Both the position numbers and the translations under genes were made by a program. A model generated the notes under the pieces. The model saw nothing but the letters and a program-made list of their open reading frames with translations, was not told the origin of the DNA and did no database searches. This document shows, piece by piece, positions 14,631 to 22,484 of a stretch of 23,166 nt of DNA (positions are counted from its first letter, which is position 1; the number at the start of each line of letters is the position of its first letter). The DNA is taken from NCBI GenBank assembly GCA_034435675.1, contig DAOTWP010000342.1, positions 1 through 23,166 of the forward strand, given 5' to 3'. This DNA is from DAOTWP01 sp034435675. GTDB taxonomy: Bacteria; Chloroflexota; Anaerolineae; Aggregatilineales; Phototrophicaceae.

Positions 14631-15944
14631 TCACTGCATCGCATGATTCTGGCTGCCGCTGTTTTGGCTGCCGCTGTTCTGGCTGCTGTGCTGCCCGGCA
14701 CCAAGATTCAAGGGGAGTTCGACGATAAACTCGCTGCCCGGCAGCGTCTGCGGGTCACACTTTTCGCTGACCACCCAGATGCGCCCGGCGTGTGCCAGCA
14801 CAATACCCCGGCAGATGGCTAGCCCCAAGCCCAAGCCGCCGCCCCGGAACGCCGTTTTGCTGGTCGAATGCAGTTTGGTATCCCCGGCGACATGAAAGCG
14901 CTCGAAAATCGTCTGCTGGTCGGCGGGGTCAATGCCGATGCCGGTATCGCGCACGCTGACGCGCACCATACGGCTGATCTCGTCGGTATGCACCTGCACG
15001 TAAATGTCTTTGCCGTCCGGTGTATATTTGATTGCGTTGCCGACGAGGTTGCTGAAGGTCAGCGCCAGCAGTTCGCCATCGGCGCGCATGCTGCCGGGCC
15101 AGCCGCTGCTGTCCAGATGCACATTCAGGCTGCGCTGCCGAATCGCGCTGGCGTAACTGTCTACTGCGCGGCGCACCACCTGCTGCAAGTTGATTGCCGC
15201 CAGCGTCAGGTCAATGTTCTGCGTCATAATCCGGCTGATGGTCACGATTTCGTTGATGATGGACTGCATCCGTTCGACGCCGTCCACCATGCCCTGCATG
15301 ATCGTTTTCATCGTCGGGTCAGATTCCAGCAGCGTGCGCACCGCCGGGCTGTCCTCAAACAGGCGTGTGTAGCCGTAGACCAGCGTCAGCGGGGTGCGCA
15401 GTTCATGCGCGGTGACCTGGATGAAGGCGTCCTTCATTTTGTCCAGCTTGCGCAGTTCGCTGTTGGCGCTTTCCAGCTTGCGGATGCGCTGTTCCAGCCG
15501 CGCAACCACTTCCTGCGTGTAGCGGGTCTGCGCATCCAGCAGGCGCTCTGCCTCGATGTTGTCCTTGCCGCCGTCGAAGTAATACTCGACCTGTTCAGGC
15601 AGCGTCACCACATCAATCGGCTTGGTCAGGTAGCCATCCACGCCCGCCGCCAGCGCCATTTCGCGCTGTTCGCCATAGCCCTGCGCCGTCAGTGCGACGA
15701 TCGGCGTCTTGCGAAAGCGCGGGTCTGCCCGCAGCGTCGTGGTAATTTCCCGTCCGCTCAGGTCGGGCAGGTTGATGTCGGTCAGAATCAAGTCTGGCGG
15801 GCGGCTGCGCGCCATGTCTATGCCTTCTAACCCCGTCGCGGCGAGGAGCACTTCATATCCGGCATGTTTCAGCGTGCGTTCCACCAGACGGCGGCTTGCC
15901 GGGTCATCCTCAATATACAGTATCGTGCGTTTGGTCTGCGTCAC
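14631..15944 (-). CDS. Hybrid REC-histidine kinase (receiver, HisKA, HATPase)
   Basis: 437 residues from GTG 15942-15944, with AAAGGA 9 nt upstream. Domains in order: receiver (1-120; D56 in LILTDINLP, K108), a coiled-coil linker (130-170), HisKA with H180 in AHELRTPL, then HATPase with NLVGNAIKYTPDG, DTGIGI and GGGLGLGLAI. With the receiver first and no sensor or membrane segment, it is a cytosolic kinase that takes input from another kinase. The last 20 residues are a Ser-Gln-Asn-Gly repeat encoded by tandem 15-nt units. It is the first gene of a unit with the EamA transporter downstream, suggesting related regulation. No output regulator is adjacent. Confidence 0.93.
   Translation of the reverse strand: MTQTKRTILYIEDDPASRRLVERTLKHAGYEVLLAATGLEGIDMARSRPPDLILTDINLPDLSGREITTTLRADPRFRKTPIVALTAQGYGEQREMALAAGVDGYLTKPIDVVTLPEQVEYYFDGGKDNIEAERLLDAQTRYTQEVVARLEQRIRKLESANSELRKLDKMKDAFIQVTAHELRTPLTLVYGYTRLFEDSPAVRTLLESDPTMKTIMQGMVDGVERMQSIINEIVTISRIMTQNIDLTLAAINLQQVVRRAVDSYASAIRQRSLNVHLDSSGWPGSMRADGELLALTFSNLVGNAIKYTPDGKDIYVQVHTDEISRMVRVSVRDTGIGIDPADQQTIFERFHVAGDTKLHSTSKTAFRGGGLGLGLAICRGIVLAHAGRIWVVSEKCDPQTLPGSEFIVELPLNLGAGQHSSQNSGSQNSGSQNHAMQ
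14647..14688. repeat. Tandem 15-nt repeat inside the kinase gene
   Basis: About 2.8 copies of TTCTGGCTGCCGCTG at 14647-14661, 14662-14676 and 14677-14688. It encodes the Ser-Gln-Asn-Gly-rich end of the kinase, in frame, so copy-number changes would alter tail length without a frameshift. Confidence 0.75.
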
Positions 15945-15966
15945 GGTTATTTATCCTTTGGCTGGA

Positions 15967-15995
15967 ATCATATTCACTTTAACGAATTCCGGCAA
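15967..15995 (-). promoter_or_regulatory. Putative sigma-70-type promoter of the kinase/EamA unit
   Basis: On the minus strand: TTGCCG (15990-15995, 4/6), a 17-nt spacer, TATGAT (15967-15972, 5/6). The predicted start near 15960 leaves a leader of about 16 nt that just holds the AAAGGA site. Confidence 0.45.
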
Positions 15996-16166
15996 GCCAA
16001 ACGCTTAAGAAACCTGCGAACTCACGGGAACGTGGTTTAGATGTTGTAAGCTGTGCTTCCCGAAGCCGTGCCCAGCCCATCACCCCGGCGCGGCGGGGCA
16101 GCGCGGCAAGCCTGCGCCGCTTGCGTCCACAGGGGGGAACACAGCACCTACGCTGCTCGAATCATA

Positions 16167-16191
16167 AAGGGCACGCCACTGGCATGCCCTT
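16167..16191 (-). terminator. Hairpin after the PspA-like gene
   Basis: AAGGGCA (16167-16173) pairs with TGCCCTT (16185-16191), and GCC with GGC inside; one mismatch separates the two stems. Read on the minus strand it is followed by a short T-run only (TTTATG). It lies 48 nt beyond the PspA stop codon and is a modest terminator candidate. Confidence 0.5.
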
Positions 16192-16238
16192 CAATCATTC
16201 TTGCATGGTTGCGGTTTGTGGCGCGGCTCTGGTCAGTC

Positions 16239-16946
16239 CTAGCCCTGCGCTTCGCTTTCGGCACCACCGGTTTTGCCGAGCAGGCGTGCGCGGCGTTCGT
16301 CAAGCTGGCGCTCCACATCGCCTGTGCGCACTGCCTCTTCGATCTCGTCGGATAGGTTGCGCGTTGCCATCTCCATCCGCGCGTCCTGTTCGTCAATGCG
16401 GGCGCGAATGCGGTCTGCCATGTTGTTGATTTCGGTGTCGCTGGTGTTTGCCAGTCCGTCGAGGCTCTTGATAGTCTTGACGGTGACCTTCTTCGCCTCT
16501 GCCAGTTCCAGCAGGGCGCGCAGGTGTTCGCGTTCCTGCTTCACCGTGGTCAGCTTGCTTTCCAGTTTCAGGCGCATATCCAGCATTTTGTCATACTGCC
16601 CCTGCTGCGCCTGCCACTGTTCATAGTATTCCTGCGCAAGCTGCTGTTTGGTGTTCAGCTCGTGCTGCGCGGCGGCGGCAAGATCGTCCTTGCCCTTGAT
16701 AATCAGCGTATCAATATCGCGGTCCAGCTTTTCAGCCGCAGCGGCGAACTCTTCATATTTGCGTTTGAGCGTCTTGACAGTCCCACCAACGGTTGCCGCC
16801 GAGTCTTCGAGGGCATCGAGATTGCGCTCCACCTGACGAATGTACTCATCCATCACCTGAAGCGAGTTGGATTCCAGCGCACGATCCACAATGGCGTGCA
16901 GGTTAGCGCTCACCAGCGTCTGAACTTTTTGAAACAAAGAAGGCAT
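16239..16946 (-). CDS. PspA/IM30 family membrane-stress protein
   Basis: 235 residues from ATG 16944-16946, with GAGGA upstream. It has the family's all-helical, heptad-rich layout: SLFQKVQTLVSANLHAIVDR (3-22, the amphipathic membrane-binding helix), NSLQVMDEYIRQVERNLDAL (27-46), then long coiled-coil helices rich in Lys, Glu and Gln to about 200. Length is near the usual 220-235. PspA and Vipp1/IM30 assemble into rods or rings on the inner face of damaged membranes. No pspBC or pspF genes are nearby, so regulation differs from E. coli. It is probably its own transcript. Confidence 0.93.
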   Translation of the reverse strand: MPSLFQKVQTLVSANLHAIVDRALESNSLQVMDEYIRQVERNLDALEDSAATVGGTVKTLKRKYEEFAAAAEKLDRDIDTLIIKGKDDLAAAAQHELNTKQQLAQEYYEQWQAQQGQYDKMLDMRLKLESKLTTVKQEREHLRALLELAEAKKVTVKTIKSLDGLANTSDTEINNMADRIRARIDEQDARMEMATRNLSDEIEEAVRTGDVERQLDERRARLLGKTGGAESEAQG

Positions 16947-17029
16947 GGGCTAATCCTCGGTTTAGGTCATTCAGCAAGGGCGCATCCCCGGCACACGCGG
17001 GTCAGCCGCCGAAAAATCGGACATTGACG

Positions 17030-17059
17030 ACTATAGCACATGCCAGGGGAGTGTGCCAG
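17030..17059 (-). promoter_or_regulatory. Tentative promoter of the PspA-like gene
   Basis: On the minus strand: CTGGCA (17054-17059, 4/6), an 18-nt spacer, TATAGT (17030-17035, 5/6). The predicted leader is about 77 nt. The -35 match and spacing are weak. Confidence 0.3.
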
Positions 17060-17094
17060 CACCGCCCGCGCAGAACCCCGCGAAATTCAGGCGC

Positions 17095-17131
17095 AAATAA
17101 AAACAGGGCGACACCCGCGTGCGCCGCCCTG
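17095..17131 (-). terminator. Intrinsic terminator of the second REC-histidine kinase gene
   Basis: On the minus strand, an 11-bp stem with two G-T pairs (arms begin CAGGGCG and end CGCCCTG, 17104-17131) closes a 6-nt loop and is followed by TTTTTATTT. It lies 27 nt after the stop codon at 17159. Confidence 0.88.
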
Positions 17132-17158
17132 CTGCAAGCCTATGCGGTCTGCTGGTCG

Positions 17159-18283
17159 TTATGCCACCGGCAGCACGAAGGTGAAAACGCTGCCTTCGCC
17201 GGGCGTGGTCGCCACTTCAACACTGCCGCCGTGCAGCTCTGCCATGCCGCGCACAATCGCCAGCCCGCTGCCTGCCCCCTGGTCTTCAAAGGTGCTGCGG
17301 TTGATCTGGTAGAAATAATCCCAGATGTGCGCCAGCTCTTCGTCAGGGATGCCGCGTCCGTGATCCTGCACGCTGATGCGCACCGTGCTGCCGTTCGCGG
17401 TGGGCTGAAGCCGCGCCTGGACAAAAACCGTACTGTCCTCTGGCGAGAATTTGAGGGCGTTGTCAATCAACTGTTCAATCGCACCGATAACGTATTCGCT
17501 GTCCACCAGCACCGGACCGGCATCGTCCTCAACATGCACCTGACATTCGCGCGGGATTTCCAGCACGCGGGTGGCGCGGCGGTGTGCTTCGTAGACCAGC
17601 GCGGCAACATTCTCATGCCGCCGTTGGCGGAAGCCCAGATTTTTCGCCGCTTCGCCGGTTTGCAGTTCCACCAGCAAAATAAAGTTTTCAATCAGGTGGC
17701 GCAGGCGATCCGCGCCGGAATTGACGCCCTTAAGGAAGGTCAGCAGTTCGTCATCGCTCAATTTGTTGGGGTCCCCTTCGTTGAGCATGTCGGCATAGGC
17801 GACAATCAGCGTCAGCGGGGTACGGAATTCATGATTGAGGATGGTCAGAATGCTGCGTTTGAGACCGACCATTTCGTCTTGATGCACACGATTCAGGCTG
17901 CGGTGGCGGTTCAGCTTCGCCTCAATGGCGATGAGCAGGTCGCTGGCATCAAACGGCTTGACGAGATAATCATCAACGCCTTTTTTCTTGCCGCGCTGAA
18001 TATCTTCGCGTTCGCCGCGCGCCGTCAGGAAAATGAACGGAATCTTGACCCAGCGTTCTTCCTGCCGCACGGCGTCCAGCAGTTCCAACCCGTTCATGCG
18101 CGGCATCATGATGTCCGAAACGATCAAATCGGGCGGCGGAACGGCATCACGCAGCGCGCTTAAACCTGCTTCGCCATCGCGCGCTGTCAGGACTTCGTAG
18201 CCTTCCAGTTGCAGGATGTCCCGAATACCTTCAAGAAGATGCAGATCATCTTCGACAACCAAAAGCTTGCCTTTGTACTGCAT
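17159..18283 (-). CDS. Hybrid REC-histidine kinase (receiver, HisKA, HATPase)
   Basis: 374 residues from ATG 18281-18283, with GGGGA about 7 nt upstream; starts at 18343 and 18376 are in frame but lack good sites. Receiver domain 5-120 (E11-D12-D13, phospho-acceptor D57 in LIVSDIMMPRMNG, K109). HisKA has H151 in LNHEFRTPLTL. HATPase has IEQLIDNALKFSPED, VQDHGRGIPDEE and DQGAGSGLAIVRGM. It has the same architecture as the 14.6-15.9 kb kinase but diverges clearly in sequence, so it is an old paralogue. No membrane segment: a cytosolic relay or signal-input kinase. No partner regulator is adjacent. TATAAT at 18384-18389 may be its -10 element. Confidence 0.93.
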   Translation of the reverse strand: MQYKGKLLVVEDDLHLLEGIRDILQLEGYEVLTARDGEAGLSALRDAVPPPDLIVSDIMMPRMNGLELLDAVRQEERWVKIPFIFLTARGEREDIQRGKKKGVDDYLVKPFDASDLLIAIEAKLNRHRSLNRVHQDEMVGLKRSILTILNHEFRTPLTLIVAYADMLNEGDPNKLSDDELLTFLKGVNSGADRLRHLIENFILLVELQTGEAAKNLGFRQRRHENVAALVYEAHRRATRVLEIPRECQVHVEDDAGPVLVDSEYVIGAIEQLIDNALKFSPEDSTVFVQARLQPTANGSTVRISVQDHGRGIPDEELAHIWDYFYQINRSTFEDQGAGSGLAIVRGMAELHGGSVEVATTPGEGSVFTFVLPVA

Positions 18284-18383
18284 AAACCGTCCCCGTGAGG
18301 TAGCCTGTGCGGTAGCCGATGTCTGGATTGCCTGAAGCTGCATGAGCCGAGTCCGTCTTAACAAGAAGTTGTTCACCTCATCT

Positions 18384-18389
18384 ATTATA
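18384..18389 (-). promoter_or_regulatory. Exact TATAAT -10 candidate upstream of the REC-kinase gene
   Basis: A perfect -10 hexamer on the minus strand, about 95 nt before the chosen start codon. No convincing -35 hexamer lies 16-18 nt upstream, so the promoter may depend on an activator or be spurious. Confidence 0.35.
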
Positions 18390-18482
18390 GACAGGGTTGA
18401 CTCACGTAGAGTGTTAAGATTGCTGCTGGCAAGCAGTACTTACCCGTTACTTGAGTACCGATCCGAGAAATCAGATTTTCCT

Positions 18483-18506
18483 GTAGGGGCGAAGCGCACC
18501 TCGCCC
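18483..18506. repeat. GTAGGGGC-type repeat, degenerate copy 3
   Basis: Begins GTAGGGGCGA and ends TCGCCC, so only the inner 6 nt still pair. The left part is identical to the start of the palindromes at 2634 and 2849. It lies in the gap between the kinase and homoserine dehydrogenase genes. Confidence 0.55.
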
Positions 18507-18548
18507 GGCTTGATGCATCTACGGACAGGTTCTTAAACTATATAATGT

Positions 18549-19559
18549 CTAGCGATGTACCGCTAGTAAGTCGGACAGCAGCGCGAAACCGGTTTCACGC
18601 CGTCCTGCACCCGCGCCGATCAGCGTGATCGCGCCGGGAAGCTCGGCATGGTAGGTGATGGCGTTCAGGCTGCCGCCCACCTGCGCCAGTGGGTCGCCAG
18701 CGGGCAGGCGCTGCGGGGTGACGCTGGCTCCCTGCGGGCTGACCTGCACGACCAGCTTCCAGTGTTCGCCCGCCGCCTGTGCCGCTGCGATGTCCGCCGG
18801 GCTGATGCCGCGAATACCCTGCACCTGCATGGCGTCAAGGCTTAGCTGCATGCCGAAAATGGCGTTCGCCAGAATCAACGCCTTGCCTGCCGCGTCCCAG
18901 CCATCCACATCTGCGGTCGGGTCGGTCTCGGCATAACCGAGCACCTGCGCCTCTGCCAATGCGGCAGCGTAGTCCATGCCGCTTTCCATGCGGGTGAGCA
19001 TGTAGTTGGTCGTGCCGTTAAGGATGCCGCGCACTGCGTGGATGTTCGCCCCCGCCAACGCTTCGCCTGCCAGCCGGATACACGGGGTTCCTGCCATGAC
19101 GGTTGCCTCAAACAGCAGGCGCACGCCCTTAATCCGCGCCAGTTCCTGCAATGGGGCATATGCCAGTGCCACTGGACCCTTGTTTGCCAGCACGACATGC
19201 TTGCGGCTGTGCAGCGCTGCCTCGACCAGTCCCAACGCCGGCTGCGCGTCTGTGAAGTTCGAGGGGGTCGCTTCGACCAGCACTTCGGCATCGGACTCGC
19301 GGGCTATGCGTTCGGCATCCCAATCGCGGTGCAAACCGGGAAAGTCAGGATACCCCGCCAGCGTACCGTTTCTCAGCGCGTCCAGCAGCGGCGCCAGATG
19401 CAGCCCGGTACTCTGGTAAAGCGTGCCCCGGCTGCGGGTGGCAACGGCGACCACCTGCGGGAAGAACCCGGCGCTGCTGCGCAGGGTCTTTGCCTGGTCA
19501 TGCAGGATTTCCAGCAAGCCCTGCCCTACGTTCCCCGCGCCAATCAGTGCGATTTTCAT
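18549..19559 (-). CDS. hom: Homoserine dehydrogenase
   Basis: 336 residues from ATG 19557-19559, with AGGAAAGG upstream. It reduces aspartate semialdehyde to homoserine on the way to threonine and methionine. Visible: the N-terminal NAD(P) loop ALIGAGNVGQG (4-14), LVEATPSNF, the active-site region HVVLANKGPVAL, FEATVMAGTPCIRL, RGILNGTTNYMLTRME and GYAETDPTADVDGWDAAGKA. It lacks the C-terminal ACT domain of feedback-inhibited forms, so threonine inhibition is not expected. The frame is open further upstream, but that sequence does not resemble the family. No other threonine gene is adjacent; the deacetylase gene upstream on the same strand is 106 nt away. Confidence 0.94.
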   Translation of the reverse strand: MKIALIGAGNVGQGLLEILHDQAKTLRSSAGFFPQVVAVATRSRGTLYQSTGLHLAPLLDALRNGTLAGYPDFPGLHRDWDAERIARESDAEVLVEATPSNFTDAQPALGLVEAALHSRKHVVLANKGPVALAYAPLQELARIKGVRLLFEATVMAGTPCIRLAGEALAGANIHAVRGILNGTTNYMLTRMESGMDYAAALAEAQVLGYAETDPTADVDGWDAAGKALILANAIFGMQLSLDAMQVQGIRGISPADIAAAQAAGEHWKLVVQVSPQGASVTPQRLPAGDPLAQVGGSLNAITYHAELPGAITLIGAGAGRRETGFALLSDLLAVHR

Positions 19560-19665
19560 CCGCTGCTGCCTTTCCTGTGTACGCAACCACCCAGCGGTGA
19601 TTGCTGCCTGCTGCTGTTCAATGTGACCAACTGCGCCGCTGCCCGCGCCATGCCCGCCCGCTGAA

Positions 19666-20439
19666 TCACGCGGAAGTTGCTGCCGCTGCGGGGGCGCTTT
19701 CTGGCACCGTGGCGGGCGCATCGTCTTTCAGGATGATCACGCGGAACGACTCGGCGGCTTCCACGCTGAAACGCCTGCCTGTGCTGTTGTCCCACCCGCG
19801 CACCATGTTGACCGTCGCCTCGTCAAGCTGTGAGGCGTGGCAGCGCAGCGCGGCGTATTTGCGTTCGCGCGTGCTGCTGATGTCCACGAACAGATTCGGA
19901 TGCTGGACGAGCATCAGATACAGCCGGTGGACTTCGTGCGGTTCCAGCCCTTCCGCCAGCAGTTCAGGGAAAATGGGGCGCGTGCCCGCGCTGGGGAATA
20001 CGGCATAGACGGCGGCTTCGCCAGCGGCGCGGTGGTCGGGATGGTTGATATAGCCTGCGTCCTCCACAAACACCGTAGTGAAGTCCATCGTGACGACGAC
20101 CTGCGGGCGCAGGGTGCGAATCAGCCGGGTGAGTTCGCGGCGCAGGTCGAGCGTGGGCTGAAGCGTACCGTCTTTATAGCCCAGAAAATGCACATCCGTT
20201 ACGCCGACTTCAGCAGCGCTGGCAAGCTGTTCTGCGCGGCGGCGTGCCATCAGCGCCGTCAGGTCGGCGTCTGGCGCGTTGCTGCCCGCAGAATTGTCGG
20301 TGACAATGCAGTAGCTGACCTGTGTGCCTGCATCGGTCCAGCGTGCCACTGTGCCCGCCGCACCGAACTCGATGTCGTCGGCATGCGCAGCGATGACCAG
20401 CACCCGTTCCGGCGTGTAAAACCCGTTCTGATTATTCAT
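19666..20439 (-). CDS. PIG-L / LmbE family zinc-dependent deacetylase
   Basis: 257 residues from ATG 20437-20439. The zinc-binding and catalytic signature AHADDIEFGAAGT (18-30) supplies H19 and D21/D22, and NHPDH (132-136) supplies the further histidine ligand. LmbE-type enzymes remove acetyl groups from N-acetylglucosamine conjugates; relatives include BshB and MshB in thiol synthesis. No bacillithiol or mycothiol partner gene is nearby, so the substrate is open. The C-terminus is alanine- and proline-rich (PATVPESAPAAAATSA). The ribosome binding site is weak. It may share a transcript with homoserine dehydrogenase. Confidence 0.92.
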   Translation of the reverse strand: MNNQNGFYTPERVLVIAAHADDIEFGAAGTVARWTDAGTQVSYCIVTDNSAGSNAPDADLTALMARRRAEQLASAAEVGVTDVHFLGYKDGTLQPTLDLRRELTRLIRTLRPQVVVTMDFTTVFVEDAGYINHPDHRAAGEAAVYAVFPSAGTRPIFPELLAEGLEPHEVHRLYLMLVQHPNLFVDISSTRERKYAALRCHASQLDEATVNMVRGWDNSTGRRFSVEAAESFRVIILKDDAPATVPESAPAAAATSA

Positions 20440-20992
20440 GCCCGTTTTTCCGATTGCTGTCCCCGTTTGTTGTCCAGAGTGTGCATTGTACCGCAGAACC
20501 GGCGCAGACGGCAGATGCCCTGCGCGGTTGCGCGGTCTGATTGGACTGGCTGAAGCGCATCAACGATTCACCACTGAGGCACACAGAGAAGCAAGGCAAG
20601 AGGCGAAAGCAGCACCGCAAAGCGAATTTACCCCGTTTGGCGAACGGGAAAACTGTCGCATCGACTGAGAGGAAGCAGCGCGCCATCGGCTATACAAAGT
20701 CTATGGAAGACTCCCAGCCGACAATGACGGCAGTCGGAACGTCACCCGGTTTGAGCGCGAATGGGACATCACAACGAGTTTGTTCGAACAGCCGCCAGCC
20801 CCTTTACGGGGTGCCAGGCTTCTGCTGTAGGCAGCGGTTTTGAACCGCTGATACCAGAGTGCCTGATGTCAGTCCGCAAAGCACCCCCCCAGCTTCAGCA
20901 CATCAGCGTCACGACGCCCTGATTGCCTGGGTGGACGCGCGCTAGCGGCGAGGGCACGGCACGCCAGCCGCACCCCCGCTGCCTGTGCCCGC
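20440..20992. other. Gene-free region of about 550 nt
   Basis: No convincing gene on either strand. It holds a 19-nt hairpin (CAGCGGTT and AACCGCTG at 20832-20850, 3-nt loop) and a CACTGAGGCACACAGAG-like stretch near 20571-20590 resembling low-complexity intergenic sequence. A possible -10 element (TATACA) lies near 20690 without a partner gene. It could be decayed coding sequence. Confidence 0.55.
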
Positions 20993-21271
20993 TCAGCGGC
21001 GGGGCAGGAACGCGATCAGCAGCAGCAGCAGCACCGCGCCAATGAACGCGGCGACGAAATCGTCAAAGCTCAGTGTAATCTGCCCCAGATTCAGCCGGAT
21101 GCCCAGCGCCTGGAACAGCGCCCCGCCCAGCAGCGCCCCCAGCAGCCCGATCACCAGGTTGACCAGCACGCCGAAGCCGCGCCGCCGCCCGGCGAACAGC
21201 CAGCCCGCCAGCGACCCCGCCAGCAGCCCGATAATCACCCACACCAGCAGCTGCCCAAGATTGATCTGCAT
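20993..21271 (-). CDS. GlsB/YeaQ/YmgE family small membrane protein
   Basis: 92 residues from ATG 21269-21271, with GGGAGA upstream. Three hydrophobic segments: LLVWVIIGLLAGSLAGWLFA (8-27), LVNLVIGLLGALLGGALFQA (36-55), and FVAAFIGAVLLLLLIAFL near the C-terminus. The glycine-rich middle (NLVIGLLGALLGGALF) is the hallmark of this family, once called transglycosylase-associated. Function is unknown, though relatives respond to envelope or acid stress. It has the usual length (80-95) and is a single-gene unit. Confidence 0.9.
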   Translation of the reverse strand: MQINLGQLLVWVIIGLLAGSLAGWLFAGRRRGFGVLVNLVIGLLGALLGGALFQALGIRLNLGQITLSFDDFVAAFIGAVLLLLLIAFLPRR

Positions 21272-21478
21272 CTCTCTGTCTCCCCTGTTTTGCCATGCCG
21301 ATACCTACCGGACATGGCGCGATTATGCCGCGTTTGCCGCCTGCCTGACAACCATGCCGCGTAGGCGAAAGGTACTGCTGGCAGACCACAAGACTGTACC
21401 TTTGTCCGATCTTTGTGCCCGCAGTTGCGAGTATGATCGCCACAGTGTAAGAAGTATATAGTATAGGGGAATTGTGTA

Positions 21479-21985
21479 ATGTCGGATACCGCGATGTCTG
21501 AAGATGCCGTCAAGACCGCCCTGCGGCTGATGCCCTATGGGTTTTATGCCATCACCACACGCACGGGTGACACAGAGAATGCGATGGTCGCCAATTGGGT
21601 CATGCAGAGTTCGTTCGAGCCGCGCATGCTGACCATCGCGCTGGCGAAAAGTGCCTACACGCACGCGCTGGTGCAGACCGGCGGGGTGTTCGCGGTCAAC
21701 ATTTTCTACCGTGCCGACGAGGAGATTATCAAACGTCTGACCAAAGGGCACGCCAAAGACCCGGACAAGCTGCAAAAAATCAGCTACACGCCCGCGCCGG
21801 TGACAGGCTGCCCGGTGATTGACGGCGCGGCGGCAGTGCTCGAATGCCGGGTGACGCAGCTTGCTGAGGTCGGCGGCGACCATGACCTGCTGGTGGGAGC
21901 GGTGGTTGGCGGCGCGGTGTTCAAGGCGGGCAGTGTTGGCGACACCCTCACGCTTACGGCGCTGGGCTGGAGCTACGCTGGGTAG
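21479..21985 (+). CDS. Flavin reductase-like, FMN-binding protein
   Basis: 168 residues from ATG 21479, with AGGGGA 9 nt upstream. Flavin-reductase-like (FMN-binding split-barrel) pattern: LMPYGFYAITTRTGD, AMVANWVMQSSFEPRMLTIA, AYTHALVQTGGVFAVNIF, and GCPVIDGAAAVLECRVTQ, ending in a short strand. Such proteins reduce free FMN or FAD with NAD(P)H for a partner monooxygenase, or bind flavin or heme. No partner oxygenase lies next to it, so the role is unclear. Confidence 0.88.
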   Translation: MSDTAMSEDAVKTALRLMPYGFYAITTRTGDTENAMVANWVMQSSFEPRMLTIALAKSAYTHALVQTGGVFAVNIFYRADEEIIKRLTKGHAKDPDKLQKISYTPAPVTGCPVIDGAAAVLECRVTQLAEVGGDHDLLVGAVVGGAVFKAGSVGDTLTLTALGWSYAG

Positions 21986-22033
21986 CATTGGGCTGCCGCG
22001 CCTGCGCTGACAGCCCGGACAGCAATCCTCAAG

Positions 22034-22061
22034 TTGCCCTCAGTTGCGGGTTTGTTATACT
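22034..22061 (+). promoter_or_regulatory. Putative promoter of the response regulator gene
   Basis: TTGCCC (22034-22039, 4/6), a 16-nt spacer, TATACT (22056-22061, 5/6). The predicted start near 22068 gives a leader of about 27 nt with the GAGGG site. Confidence 0.5.
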
Positions 22062-22094
22062 TACTCGTAGAAATGCTGCATTGTGAGGGTAATT

Positions 22095-22484
22095 ATGCCG
22101 GACGCCAAAATGATCCTCATCGTCGAAGATGTTATTGATGTCGCAGAGCTGATGCGCCTGAGTCTTGAGGCAATCGGGCTGAGCGCGTACCACACCTATA
22201 ATGCCGAGCAGGCAGTGCGATTTATCGAGCAGCAGCGCCCGGATTTGATTATCCTTGATATCGGGCTGCCAGAAGTCAGCGGGTGGAGTTTGCTGCACTT
22301 CATCAACGACTGGCGCAAGAGTGTTGGCGTCAAGGTGCTGGTCGCCAGCGCCTATGCCGACCCTGCCAACCGCTTGATTGGCAAATTGCAGGAAGTGGAT
22401 GGCTACCTGAAGAAACCGTTTGAAATTGCCGAGCTGCAAAGCATGGTGCTGCGGCTGCTTGCCAGTACGGATGCGCACGCTTAG
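22095..22484 (+). CDS. Single-domain response regulator (receiver only)
   Basis: 129 residues from ATG 22095, with GAGGG about 6 nt upstream; a GTG at 22083 in frame would overlap that site. The whole protein is one CheY-like receiver: the acidic pair E11-D12 in LIVEDV, phospho-acceptor aspartate in LIILDIGLPEVSG, VLVASAYADP (the Ser/Thr switch position) and YLKKPF (lysine). There is no DNA-binding or output domain. It probably relays phosphate to or from a kinase; the two REC-kinases in the window are candidates but unproven. Its stop codon overlaps that of the convergent alcohol dehydrogenase gene. Confidence 0.93.
   Translation: MPDAKMILIVEDVIDVAELMRLSLEAIGLSAYHTYNAEQAVRFIEQQRPDLIILDIGLPEVSGWSLLHFINDWRKSVGVKVLVASAYADPANRLIGKLQEVDGYLKKPFEIAELQSMVLRLLASTDAHA

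Noticed and set aside
17035..17060. A possible sigma-54 promoter before the PspA-like gene (TGGCAC then TGGCA)
   Set aside because: The GG-to-GC spacing is 14 rather than 12 and no pspF-like activator is nearby; sigma-54 use by PspA in other bacteria prompted the look.
17024..18163. A 379-codon plus-strand frame opposite the second REC-kinase gene
   Set aside because: It is a shadow of the kinase reading frame; the kinase has complete motifs on the other strand.
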